From the NCBI GenBank assembly GCA_002753395.1, contig PEAB01000019.1:1-47892 (forward strand): a stretch of 47,892 nt of DNA. The letters are read 5' to 3'. Source of the stretch: Nitrospirae bacterium MYbinv3. Its GTDB lineage: Bacteria; Nitrospirota; Thermodesulfovibrionia; Thermodesulfovibrionales; Magnetobacteriaceae. The notes under the pieces are model-generated. The model did no database searches. It saw only the letters and a list, made by a program, of their open reading frames with translations, and was not told where the DNA came from. The position numbers were made by a program, and so were the translations under genes. This document shows, piece after piece, positions 8,649-17,636 of the stretch (position 1 is the stretch's first letter; every line of letters starts with the position of its first letter).

Positions 8649-8721
8649 GCCGCCGTAGCTCAATTGGCAGAGCAGCTGATTTGTAATCAGCAGGTCGCGG
8701 GTTCGAATCCCATCGGCGGCT
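8649..8721 (+). tRNA. tRNA-Thr (anticodon TGT)
   Basis: Cloverleaf of 73 nt: acceptor stem GCCGCCG/CGGCGGC, D arm around GCTCAATTGGCAGAGC, anticodon stem GCTGA/TCAGC with loop TTTGTAA giving anticodon UGU, and T loop TTCGAAT. The T stem has one C-A mismatch and one G-U pair. Discriminator base is T and CCA is not encoded. It stands alone between repeats. Confidence 0.95.
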
Positions 8722-8939
8722 TCAATAAAACCAGCGATTAACAGAGCTGGACTAAAGGGCAGCAAGAAACCCCCTACCCACAAATATTACTCCTTGTTAT
8801 AACCATAATAATATTATATTATTACTACAAAGGAGTACATAAAGATTACTTTTTAGCGTGTAACAGATTATCAAACTGTTCGTTATAGACTCTTGCTTTA
8901 CCAGGAACGACAATAATGCTTTAACAAAAGGGGATGTTG

Positions 8940-9097
8940 GGGTGCATAAGAAATTCTTGGGGACAAGAAATATATAATGGGGTCAAGGGGACTAGTCCCC
9001 TTGTTGGGTGGGTCTGAGGGAGGGGGTTGCGAACCCCTGCGGCAGAGGCAAAGCCCTCCATTCTATTACAAAATCCACACGACTTTCTTATGCGCCC
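8940..9097. mobile_element. MITE-like element, family B (158 bp)
   Basis: Ends are GGGTGCATAAGAAA (8940-8953) and TTTCTTATGCGCCC (9084-9097), inverted with one mismatch. The interior holds the palindrome GGGGACTAGTCCCC and a G-rich tract running into GGGTTGCGAACCC. The same layout occurs at 1760-1893 and partly at 15775, 32010 and 36860. No clear target duplication was found and no protein is encoded. Confidence 0.7.
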
Positions 9098-9195
9098 GGG
9101 TGAGCTTAATCACTGTCAATTATGAGCCTGCTTTTATTATAATATACAAGTCTTGATCAAGTATAAAGTGAAATCTTTAAAGTGAGGAAAACTAA

Positions 9196-11178
9196 ATGAA
9201 ATTTGGAGCAATAACACACTACCTAACCGGTGTGGCAGTACCAGTCTTTTCACTCAGGACTGTAGAAGGCTGCGGTATAGGTGAATTCCTTGACTTAGTA
9301 CAGTTTGGAACCTGGTGTAAAAAAGTCGACTTTGATGTGATACAAATCCTGCCTATCAACGATACCGGCGGAGACTCCTCCCCATATAATGCCCTAAGCG
9401 CCTTTGCCTTACACCCTATCTATATCCGTCTACAGGCGTTGGCAGATGATCACCTCAACTGGAAAGCTGAGTTTGAACAGGAGATAAAAGAGGCCGCTGT
9501 CAGGTTGAATGCACTTGCAGGCGTAAACTACAAGGAAGTCGGTCAGTTCAAGTTCGCAATGCTTAAGAAGATATATAAGTTAAACAGAGACAAGATACAT
9601 GCCAATCATGCCATCCTCTCATGGATTAAGTCAAAGCCCTGGTTAAAACAGTACGCCGTCTACCGCGTCTTGAAAGACATCAATGAGCAAAGACACTGGA
9701 AGGACTGGGATAAACTCAACAACCCAACAAATGAAGATATAGACCTCTTCTGGAACAAAAACATTGATGATGTAATGTTCTATGCCTGGATACAGTACGA
9801 ACTGGAAGACCAGTTGATAAAGACCTCCAAAACCCTTGAAGGCATGGGGCTGCGCCTCAAAGGCGACATACCAATACTCATCAACGAGGACAGTGCCGAC
9901 GTTTGGGCACAGCGCCAATACTTTGACCTGAGCATGAGGGCAGGGGCGCCGCCGGACATGTTTTCTGACAGGGGACAAAACTGGGGCTTCCCTTGCTACA
10001 ACTGGGCAGTGCTGGAGAAGGAAGACTATAAGTGGTGGCGTCAAAGGTTAAAACAGGCAGCAACCTTCTATCACGCCTATCGCATAGATCACGTCCTAGG
10101 CTTCTTCCGCATATGGCAGATACAGGAGTTAGAACGCAACGGCGTCTTAGGCAGCTTTGAACCGGCCTCATGGATATCAAACAAAGAACTTAACAATGCC
10201 GGTTTTGATGACGAAAAGATAAAGCGGTTTCAGATACCAACCCATCCAAGATCCTATGTCAGAAGCCTCTTTGGTAATGCCTCCGAACACGTCATTAATA
10301 AATATTTCGTAAACAGCGACACCGACAACATCATATTTTCTGCCAACATATCCAGTGAATATGACATATTATCTCTACATGAGGAATCATATATAAAGGA
10401 CAAGCTGTTGGAGCTATACTGGGACAGACTACTGATTGCAAACCCAAAGGGGAAGAATCAGTATCAACTTACGTGGTTTTACTACAGGACAAGGGCATTC
10501 AATAACCTGTTTGAAGAAGAACGAAGACAGTTAAGCCAGATTTTTGAGCGAAACAAGGCCAGACACGAAGAGGTATGGCGGGTCAATGGCCGGAGGCTCT
10601 TAAAGATGATGGCAGAGACAACAGATATGCTTGTCTGCGCCGAGGACCTTGGGGCAATACCTGAGTGCGTACCTGATGTCCTTTCAGAACTTAAGATACT
10701 TGGTCTGAGAATCGAACGATGGGCCAGGGAATATAAAAAACCAGATGCCCCATATATAGATCCGGCCAACTATCCGCGCCTTTCTGTGGCCTCACCCTCA
10801 GTGCACGACACATCTACCTTGAGGGGATGGTGGGAGGAACATAACTGGGATAGGAATTACTACTTCTCCTTGCTCGGATTAAATGGAAATATGCCTGAGT
10901 ATTTGACAACAGAGGTCGTCGCTAGGATTATCAGGAGAAACCTGAATGCTAACTCACTTATAACTATAATATTGCTGCCCGATCTGCTGTCTCTATACTA
11001 TAACCTCAGAACTGCCAGCGCAGAGGAAGAGAGAATAAACGTGCCGGGCACCTGCACCGATAAGAACTGGACGTATCGGATGAAAGACCCTGTACAATTC
11101 CTCATAGAGTATAATGAATACAACATGTATTTAAGAGGCATTGTAGATGAACGCCGCAACCGGCCCCTGAGCGAATAG
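9196..11178 (+). CDS. malQ: 4-alpha-glucanotransferase (GH77)
   Basis: Transfers maltodextrin segments between alpha-1,4-glucans in the cytoplasm. GH77 signatures: LPINDTGGDSSPYNALSAFA near the N-terminus, GDIPILINEDSADVWA, the GQNWGFPCYNW block, the nucleophile region YRIDHVLGF (Asp298), the acid/base region CAEDLGAIPE (Glu483) and SVHDTSTLRGWW (Asp538). At 660 residues it is longer than the basic 500-residue amylomaltases and resembles the extended forms. GTGAGGAAAA about 6 bases before the ATG is the likely ribosome binding site. First of three consecutive alpha-glucan genes (38 bp before glgX), all plus strand, so probably an operon. Together they fit glycogen restructuring and breakdown; no synthase, pyrophosphorylase or phosphorylase is in the window. 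Confidence 0.95.
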   Translation: MKFGAITHYLTGVAVPVFSLRTVEGCGIGEFLDLVQFGTWCKKVDFDVIQILPINDTGGDSSPYNALSAFALHPIYIRLQALADDHLNWKAEFEQEIKEAAVRLNALAGVNYKEVGQFKFAMLKKIYKLNRDKIHANHAILSWIKSKPWLKQYAVYRVLKDINEQRHWKDWDKLNNPTNEDIDLFWNKNIDDVMFYAWIQYELEDQLIKTSKTLEGMGLRLKGDIPILINEDSADVWAQRQYFDLSMRAGAPPDMFSDRGQNWGFPCYNWAVLEKEDYKWWRQRLKQAATFYHAYRIDHVLGFFRIWQIQELERNGVLGSFEPASWISNKELNNAGFDDEKIKRFQIPTHPRSYVRSLFGNASEHVINKYFVNSDTDNIIFSANISSEYDILSLHEESYIKDKLLELYWDRLLIANPKGKNQYQLTWFYYRTRAFNNLFEEERRQLSQIFERNKARHEEVWRVNGRRLLKMMAETTDMLVCAEDLGAIPECVPDVLSELKILGLRIERWAREYKKPDAPYIDPANYPRLSVASPSVHDTSTLRGWWEEHNWDRNYYFSLLGLNGNMPEYLTTEVVARIIRRNLNANSLITIILLPDLLSLYYNLRTASAEEERINVPGTCTDKNWTYRMKDPVQFLIEYNEYNMYLRGIVDERRNRPLSE

Positions 11179-11216
11179 ACAACAATAGCCAGGAATAAAG
11201 GAAAGGATAGACATAA

Positions 11217-13310
11217 ATGCTTTATTTAAAACGAGTAGGAAACCTGGAGATATTCAGAGGCAGTCCTCTGCCAATGGGCACTACGGTAAAGAGGGAAGGG
11301 GTCAACTTTTCTGTATTCTCAAAACACGCCACTGCCGTAACACTCGTGATCTTTGCATCAGGGGAAAGAGAGCCTGTAAACAGGGTTAAACTACATCCAT
11401 GTTTCAACAAAACAGGGGATATCTGGCATGTATTTGTCAAGGGCATAGGCGCTCAAACACGCTACGGCTATTGCATGGATCGCAATGAGTCAGACATGTA
11501 TCCTATACACCGGTTCAACAAAGACAACGTTCTGATAGACCCGTATGCAAAGGCGCTAACTGGAGCCTCCACCTGGGGTAAGATTTATACACGCAGGGGA
11601 GACGACCAACAGCATGCTTACATAAACACCCGCCGCTCCCTGGTATTAGATGACGATTATGATTGGGAATACGATAAACCCTTAGAGATACCTCTGCGAA
11701 ACTCAATAATTTACGAGGTACATGTGCGCGGCTTTACCGCCCATCCCTCATCAAACGTACAGTCTCCTGGCACATACGCAGGGATAATCGAAAAAATACC
11801 CTACCTTAAGAATTTAGGGGTCACAGCCATTGAACTATTACCAATAGCAGAGTTTGAGGAGATGGACTCAGACCGTATCAATCCGGCCACAGGTGAAAAG
11901 CTTATAAACTTCTGGGGCTACCAGCCTATCTCCTTTTTTGCACCAAAGGCATCGTATGCATCTGACAGCATAAACGGTCAGCAGACTAGGGAATTTAAGC
12001 ACATGGTCCGTAAGCTCCACGAAGCCAACATCGAGGTAATCTTGGACGTTGTCTTTAACCACACCGCCGAGGGTAACGAGATGGGGCCGTCATTCTCCTA
12101 CAAGGGCATTGATAACTCAACATACTACATCGTCGACCCGATAGACGGGCACTATCACAACTACTCAGGTTGTGGAAACACGCTAAACTGCAACCATCCC
12201 GTGGTACGCAACATGATCCTGGACTGCCTCAGATACTGGGTAACCGATATGCACGTAGACGGTTTTAGATTTGATCTTGCCTCGATACTTGGACGCGGCC
12301 GAAACGGTTCAGTACTAAGTGATCCACCGCTCTTAGAGAGGATAGCGGCCGATCCCATACTGGCCAACACAAAGCTGATAGCAGAGGCGTGGGATGCAGC
12401 CGGCCTGTACCAGGTTGGAACGTTCCCTAACTGGGGACGCTGGGCAGAGTGGAATGGGAAGTTCCGTGATGACATTAGACGCTTTGTCAGGGGAGAAAGC
12501 GGCATGGTTCAGCACCTGGCCGCCAGGCTCATTGGCTCTCCAGAGCTGTATAAGGAAAGCAATCGAGCGCCTTATCACAGCATAAATTTCATTACCAGTC
12601 ACGATGGCTTCACACTCTATGACCTTGTCTCTTATAATGCGAAACATAACACTAACAACGGCGAGCAAAATAGAGACGGCATGGATGAAAACCTCAGTTG
12701 GAACTGTGGCTGGGAAGGACCAACTGACTCCTACGATATAAACACTCTTCGTAAACAGCAGATGAAAAACTTTGCCACACTCATGTTGATGTCCCACGGT
12801 GTTCCTATGATCCTTGGCGGTGATGAGATAGGCCGTACTCAGTGCGGCAACAATAATGCCTATTGTCAGGACAATGAGATCAGTTGGTTCAACTGGGAAT
12901 TGACTAAAACAAATGCAGACATCTTTAGGTTCTTCAAACTGTTAATCCAGTTTAGAAAGCTGCATCCCCTCTTGAGACCTGAGAGCTTCTTAGACGATGA
13001 TACAACCTCTGTTTCATGGCACGGCATCAGAGTCGATAGACCTGATTTTTCTTTTGATTCAAGGTCGCTTGCAATGATGTTATGCGGCGAGGGGGTACAG
13101 AGCGATATCTATCTTATAGCAAACTCATACTGGGAGGTTCTGAACTTCAGACTGCCAAGACCCTACACCGGCAGAAGGTGGTTCAGGTTTATTGACACAG
13201 CACAGGAACACCCCTATGATATCTCAGAGATAGATAACGAGGTCTTTCTAAATGACCAAACCTACTACAAGGTCTGGCCACGCTCTGTAGTTGTGCTGGT
13301 GAGTAAGTAA
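11217..13310 (+). CDS. glgX: Glycogen debranching enzyme, isoamylase type (GH13)
   Basis: Hydrolyses alpha-1,6 branches of glycogen. Residues 10-110 form the N-terminal carbohydrate-binding fold (GATVKREGVNFSVFS-like, here MGTTVKREGVNFSVF). The GH13 barrel follows with YEVHVRGFT, DVVFNHTAEG, nucleophile VDGFRFDLAS (Asp353), acid/base IAEAWDAAG (Glu390) and transition-state TSHDGFTLYD (Asp463); GGDEIGRTQ and NEISWFNW are GlgX/TreX signatures. Length 697 is typical. A purine-rich AAGGAAAGGA precedes the ATG. Lies between malQ and glgB and most likely shares their mRNA. Catalytic residues are all present. Confidence 0.95.
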   Translation: MLYLKRVGNLEIFRGSPLPMGTTVKREGVNFSVFSKHATAVTLVIFASGEREPVNRVKLHPCFNKTGDIWHVFVKGIGAQTRYGYCMDRNESDMYPIHRFNKDNVLIDPYAKALTGASTWGKIYTRRGDDQQHAYINTRRSLVLDDDYDWEYDKPLEIPLRNSIIYEVHVRGFTAHPSSNVQSPGTYAGIIEKIPYLKNLGVTAIELLPIAEFEEMDSDRINPATGEKLINFWGYQPISFFAPKASYASDSINGQQTREFKHMVRKLHEANIEVILDVVFNHTAEGNEMGPSFSYKGIDNSTYYIVDPIDGHYHNYSGCGNTLNCNHPVVRNMILDCLRYWVTDMHVDGFRFDLASILGRGRNGSVLSDPPLLERIAADPILANTKLIAEAWDAAGLYQVGTFPNWGRWAEWNGKFRDDIRRFVRGESGMVQHLAARLIGSPELYKESNRAPYHSINFITSHDGFTLYDLVSYNAKHNTNNGEQNRDGMDENLSWNCGWEGPTDSYDINTLRKQQMKNFATLMLMSHGVPMILGGDEIGRTQCGNNNAYCQDNEISWFNWELTKTNADIFRFFKLLIQFRKLHPLLRPESFLDDDTTSVSWHGIRVDRPDFSFDSRSLAMMLCGEGVQSDIYLIANSYWEVLNFRLPRPYTGRRWFRFIDTAQEHPYDISEIDNEVFLNDQTYYKVWPRSVVVLVSK

Positions 13311-13363
13311 ACACAAAAATAAACGCAACAGTGAACTTAGAGAAAAAATAAAAGGAGGCAAGA

Positions 13364-15763
13364 ATGAATCTACAAGAACAGATCGATCAAGTTATCAATG
13401 CAACCAGTTCAGACCCATTCTCCGTTATTGGTAGTAACCCAATTCAGTTGAACAACAGTGATGCCATAGCAGTAAGGGTATTCAACCCAGATGCTAAAGA
13501 GGTGTACGTGGTACGAACAGATACCACAAAGAAGATGTATCAAGCTACCAGACTTAGACAGGAGGGTTTTTTTGAGGCAATAGTTGAAAAAACTAATGTC
13601 TTCTTCCCGTACAAGTTAAACGTCGTATACCATGATGACACAAGTGCAGACCTGTATGATCCTTACTCATTCGGGCCCGTGCTGTCTGATTATGACCTGC
13701 ACCTCATAAGCGAGGGCACTCACTATAAGAAGTATGAGAAGTTAGGTGCTCATGTCACTACGATAAACGGCATCTCTGGCGTGTTTTTTGCCGTTTGGGC
13801 GCCAAACGCACTGAGGGTGAGCGTAATAGGCGATTTTAACAAATGGGACGGAAGAAGACACCAGATGCGCTTACGCGGATCTTTTGGCATCTGGGAGATC
13901 TTTATACCAGAACTGAAAGAGGGCGACATATACAAGTTTGAGATAAGGGGGCGGTACGGCGACTACCTAGGGATCAAGTCAGACCCATATGGTTTCTACG
14001 CAGAGGTTAGACCCAAAAGCGCATCCGTTGTCTATGACATCAACAAATATATATGGAACGATGAGGAATGGCTTAAGAATCGCAGACAGCGTAACTGGCT
14101 TGAAGAGCCGGTCTCCACGTACGAGGTACATCTCGGTTCATGGCGCAGGATCCCAGGTGAGGACAACCGGTGGCTAACCTATAGGGAGTTGACAGAAACG
14201 CTTATTCCATACGTTAAATACTTAGGCTACACCCACATACAGTTACTACCAATAACGGAGCATCCACTTGATATCTCGTGGGGATATCAGCCAGTTGGGT
14301 ATTTTGCATGTACCTCACGCTATGGCACACCAGATGATTTCATGTATTTTGTTGATAAATGCCATGAAAACAATATAGGCGTCATAATGGATTGGGTGCC
14401 TGCTCACTTCCCAAGGGATTCACACGGACTTTCCTATTTTGATGGCACAGCCCTGTACGAACATGGTGATCCACGTAGAGGCGAACACAAGGATTGGGGC
14501 ACTCTGATCTTCAATTACGGAAGAAATGAGGTTTCCAACTTCCTGATAGCTAATGCCCTGTTCTGGCTGGACAAGTACCACCTGGATGGTCTGAGGGTGG
14601 ACGCCGTTGCATCTATGCTCTATCTTGATTATTCAAAAAAACAGGGTGAATGGCTCCCAAATAAGTACGGCGGCAAGGAAAATATCGAGGCTATAGACCT
14701 TTTAAGACGATTCAACGAGGTCTTACATGGTTATCATCCGGGGATATTAACGATAGCCGAGGAGTCAACATCGTGGCCTATGGTGTCGCGTCCAACGTAT
14801 TTAGGGGGTCTTGGATTCAGTCTAAAATGGAATATGGGCTGGATGCACGACATGCTTTTGTATTTTCAGAAGGACCCGGTGCACAGAAAATATCACCAAA
14901 ATAGCCTCACGTTTGCCCTTCTTTATGCCTTCACTGAAAACTTTGTCAACGTCTTTTCACATGACGAGGTGGTACACCTTAAGCGTTCCATGTTAGATAA
15001 GATGCCTGGAGACATGTGGCAGAAGTTTGCTAACCTCAGAACTCTTTATGCCTACATGTACGCTCAGCCTGGCAAGAAACTCCTCTTCATGGGCAGTGAG
15101 TTTGGTCAATGGAAGGAATGGAATGTCGACGTTAGTCTGGACTGGCATCTGACCGATTATGAGCCTCATAAGAAACTCATGGATTTTGTCAGAGACCTAA
15201 ACCACATATATAAGGAAGAGAGGGCCTTGTACGAGGTAGACTTCAATCATCAAGGCTTTGAATGGGTCGACTTTAGCGATTATACAAACAGTATTGTGTC
15301 ATTCATAAGAAAGGCAAAGGATTCGGATGATTTCATCCTATGCGTGTTTAACTTCACCCCTGTGTCTAGAACAAACTATAGGGTAGGCGTGCCCAAGGGC
15401 GGTTACTATAAAGAATTGCTCAACAGCGATAGTGAAAGATACTGGGGCAGTAACGTCGGTAACTGGGGCGGCTTTCACGCCGACAACGTCTGGTGGCAGG
15501 GGCGGCCTTTCTCGCTAAACTTACAGATCCCTCCTCTAGGCGCCGTATTTATGAAACCGTTTAGAGAAGAAGTAATTACTATCACACCAGAACCAGTATG
15601 CGATGTTAGCGATACAACTGAACAACAGCAGACTGCTGTAGACACTCCCCAGCAGCTTGAACACTCACAGGCTCCAACAGAAAAACCAGTTGAGGCAAAG
15701 ACAGAAATCACTGATAAAGAGACTAATAGCACCAAAGAAACAGTTATAAAAATAAGCAAATAG
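13364..15763 (+). CDS. glgB: 1,4-alpha-glucan branching enzyme (GH13) with unusual C-terminal tail
   Basis: Introduces alpha-1,6 branches into glycogen. Two N-terminal beta domains are present (first around DPFSVIG, residues 17-23; second around VFFAVWAPNALRVSVIGDFN), then the barrel with YEVHLGSWRR, GYQPVGYFACTSRYGTPDDF, nucleophile LRVDAVASML (Asp413), AEESTSWP (Glu466/467) and SHDEVVH. The enzyme body ends near residue 740 (GAVFMKPF). About 55 further residues rich in Thr, Glu, Gln, Pro and Lys follow (STKETVIKISK end), with no known fold and absent from most GlgB proteins. AGGAGG precedes the ATG by 6 bases. Last gene of the malQ-glgX-glgB set, 53 bp after glgX, immediately followed by a repeat tract. 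Confidence 0.95.
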   Translation: MNLQEQIDQVINATSSDPFSVIGSNPIQLNNSDAIAVRVFNPDAKEVYVVRTDTTKKMYQATRLRQEGFFEAIVEKTNVFFPYKLNVVYHDDTSADLYDPYSFGPVLSDYDLHLISEGTHYKKYEKLGAHVTTINGISGVFFAVWAPNALRVSVIGDFNKWDGRRHQMRLRGSFGIWEIFIPELKEGDIYKFEIRGRYGDYLGIKSDPYGFYAEVRPKSASVVYDINKYIWNDEEWLKNRRQRNWLEEPVSTYEVHLGSWRRIPGEDNRWLTYRELTETLIPYVKYLGYTHIQLLPITEHPLDISWGYQPVGYFACTSRYGTPDDFMYFVDKCHENNIGVIMDWVPAHFPRDSHGLSYFDGTALYEHGDPRRGEHKDWGTLIFNYGRNEVSNFLIANALFWLDKYHLDGLRVDAVASMLYLDYSKKQGEWLPNKYGGKENIEAIDLLRRFNEVLHGYHPGILTIAEESTSWPMVSRPTYLGGLGFSLKWNMGWMHDMLLYFQKDPVHRKYHQNSLTFALLYAFTENFVNVFSHDEVVHLKRSMLDKMPGDMWQKFANLRTLYAYMYAQPGKKLLFMGSEFGQWKEWNVDVSLDWHLTDYEPHKKLMDFVRDLNHIYKEERALYEVDFNHQGFEWVDFSDYTNSIVSFIRKAKDSDDFILCVFNFTPVSRTNYRVGVPKGGYYKELLNSDSERYWGSNVGNWGGFHADNVWWQGRPFSLNLQIPPLGAVFMKPFREEVITITPEPVCDVSDTTEQQQTAVDTPQQLEHSQAPTEKPVEAKTEITDKETNSTKETVIKISK

Positions 15764-15774
15764 TTGTAAACAGC

Positions 15775-16026
15775 GAAGGGGACTCAGGTCCCCTTGCGCC
15801 GGGCTCTGAGGGGTAATGCTGTTGGCTTAAGTATTAGGTATACGCTCCTTAGTAACAGTAATAAGCAATCACGCTGGACATCTACGGGGTCAAGGGGCCA
15901 TCGACCCTGGCTCAATGGGGGACGAGTCCCCTTGTGGACGGGCCTATGGAGGGCAAAGCCCTCCCTATTTTTCATCAGCAGGGAGGAGTTTGCAACCCCC
16001 TGCGTAAGTAGGCAGAGCCTCCCCTT
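15775..16026. repeat. Composite repeat tract (families B and C remnants)
   Basis: Contains a GGGGACTCAGGTCCCC palindrome, then at 15814-15831 one terminus of the family C element (TAATGCTGTTGGCTTAAG, one base different from 29678), followed by interior similar to the 29678 copy (GGGGTCAAGGGG, then a GGGCAAAGCCC hairpin) but without the matching right end, and a further TTTGCAACCCCCTGCG segment. It fills the gap between glgB and the convergent kinase gene and reaches the kinase stop codon; the hairpins could also terminate transcription. Confidence 0.6.
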
Positions 16027-17544
16027 CTAAAAACTATATTTCTTAGAAACCCACTTTAGGGCTTCTCTAAATTCATCGGCTGTTTGGTAGCGTTTATCTG
16101 CTTCCTTCATAACAGCTTTATCTATAACCTGAGCCAACTGAGGTAAAAGGTCATTTTTGCGCTGTAGTATTGGAGTAGGCGCATCCTCAAGGATAATCTC
16201 CACGGGATGGCGAACCCTTTTAGGGCTATCAGCACCATGCCCGCCTGAATTCATCTTAGGTACTGTGACTGTATATCTGCCGGTGAGCATGTAATATATG
16301 CTGACCCCAATTGCATAAACATCAGAGGGTGGTTTAACAAACTTATAGTTTGTTATCTGCTCAGGTGGCATATACATCAATGAACCGCCAAACTTACCTG
16401 TTTGCGTATAATCATACAAGGAGTTACCGGCATCCTCATAAGACTTAGCCAAACCATAGTCGCTTATCTTAGCCATACAATCTGGATGGTCATAGGAGCG
16501 GCTTAAGAGAAAGTTCGACGGCTTAAGATCTCTATGTATGAAACCCCGACTGTGAAGGGAGCTTAAACCTTTTAGAAGTTGTAGTGTGATCCGCACGGCA
16601 AGGGCTGCAGGCAGAGGGCCTTTAAAGACCTTTCTCATAAGATTTGAAACATCACCACCAGCTAAAAACTCTGTAACAAAGAAGGGTACATTACCTACCT
16701 GACCCTTTTCTATGTTTCTTACCAGATTTGGATGGACAACCTTAGCCTGCACCTCCATCTCACGTTCAAACAACCTGCGGCTGTCCTCACTTCTTACAGC
16801 ATCAGAGTGTATCTGTTTGACAGCGTAAATCCTTCTGCTACGATTGTGTACAACCTTAAACACTATGCCCATAGCGCCCTTTCCCAACTCACATAAGACA
16901 AAATAATCTCCCATCGTCTTATACGGTATTGGGTGCACTTGTTCCTTTTTAGCACAACCATCACAGATGTAAAGCGAATCGTGAAACTCATGGGCACATC
17001 CATCGTTATCAGCAACATCTGAGAGGTCCGTCTGACAACATACACATTTGAGATTGGGTGTAAACTCTGGTTTAGCCTTTTCCTTAATTACACGCTGTTT
17101 TCTCTCCTGTTCCTCTCTTTGACACTTCTTACAGGTATAAACAGCATATTTAATCTCATCTTCTGGGACGTTGTTCAGTTCATCACATACATCATTACCA
17201 CAAACTGAGCACAAGACTGTGTAGACTTTTTCCGTGTCGTCTTCATCAATTTTTACACCTATAAGAGTATTACCCACCCGTATGAGGTCACCGTCAAACA
17301 GCTCCATCCTGTGAATACGTTTATCGTTTACGAGGGTTCCATTAGTACTATTGAGGTCAGTGATAATACAAATGTTTGAACGTATTTCAAGGATAAAGTG
17401 AGTCCGGGAGAGATAACGATCAGCTTCAGGGCCCAACCTAAGGTGTGCCCTCTTCGATCTACCAACAAGAAACGTATCGGGTTCTGTGAAGTATAACTTC
17501 CTGCCGGCCCCGGGTCCTTCTAACAGATTCAACGTAACCTTCAT
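16027..17544 (-). CDS. FHA-domain, zinc-ribbon serine/threonine protein kinase
   Basis: Eukaryotic-type protein kinase. Residues 1-97 are an FHA phosphothreonine-binding domain (GRS 28-30, SRTHF 46-50, NSTNGT 65-70). Residues 110-200 hold two Cys-rich segments: C112-x2-C115 with C138-x2-C141, and C167-x2-C170 with C194-x2-C197, probably zinc ribbons. The kinase domain follows with GKGAMG (221-226), AVKQ (Lys243), HRDLKPSN (337-344, Asp339) and MPPEQ. The Mg-binding motif is DYG (362-364) rather than DFG. No transmembrane helix is seen, so it is cytoplasmic. It lies 92 bp downstream of motB on the same strand, so transcription may be linked to the stator genes; a role in motility or storage metabolism is only a guess. 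Confidence 0.92.
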   Translation of the reverse strand: MKVTLNLLEGPGAGRKLYFTEPDTFLVGRSKRAHLRLGPEADRYLSRTHFILEIRSNICIITDLNSTNGTLVNDKRIHRMELFDGDLIRVGNTLIGVKIDEDDTEKVYTVLCSVCGNDVCDELNNVPEDEIKYAVYTCKKCQREEQERKQRVIKEKAKPEFTPNLKCVCCQTDLSDVADNDGCAHEFHDSLYICDGCAKKEQVHPIPYKTMGDYFVLCELGKGAMGIVFKVVHNRSRRIYAVKQIHSDAVRSEDSRRLFEREMEVQAKVVHPNLVRNIEKGQVGNVPFFVTEFLAGGDVSNLMRKVFKGPLPAALAVRITLQLLKGLSSLHSRGFIHRDLKPSNFLLSRSYDHPDCMAKISDYGLAKSYEDAGNSLYDYTQTGKFGGSLMYMPPEQITNYKFVKPPSDVYAIGVSIYYMLTGRYTVTVPKMNSGGHGADSPKRVRHPVEIILEDAPTPILQRKNDLLPQLAQVIDKAVMKEADKRYQTADEFREALKWVSKKYSF

Positions 17545-17636
17545 TTAACACATCCAAGGGACCAACATCATAGGCATAAACTCACCCTCATTGCGCAGGG
17601 TATCAACAGCAATAGGTTGGCTTTGATCCTTGCAGA

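Noticed and set aside
8595-8783. Minus-strand frame reading ADGIRTRDLLITNQ across the tRNA
   Set aside because: This is the well-known false protein produced by translating the complement of a tRNA gene; the tRNA-Thr explains it.
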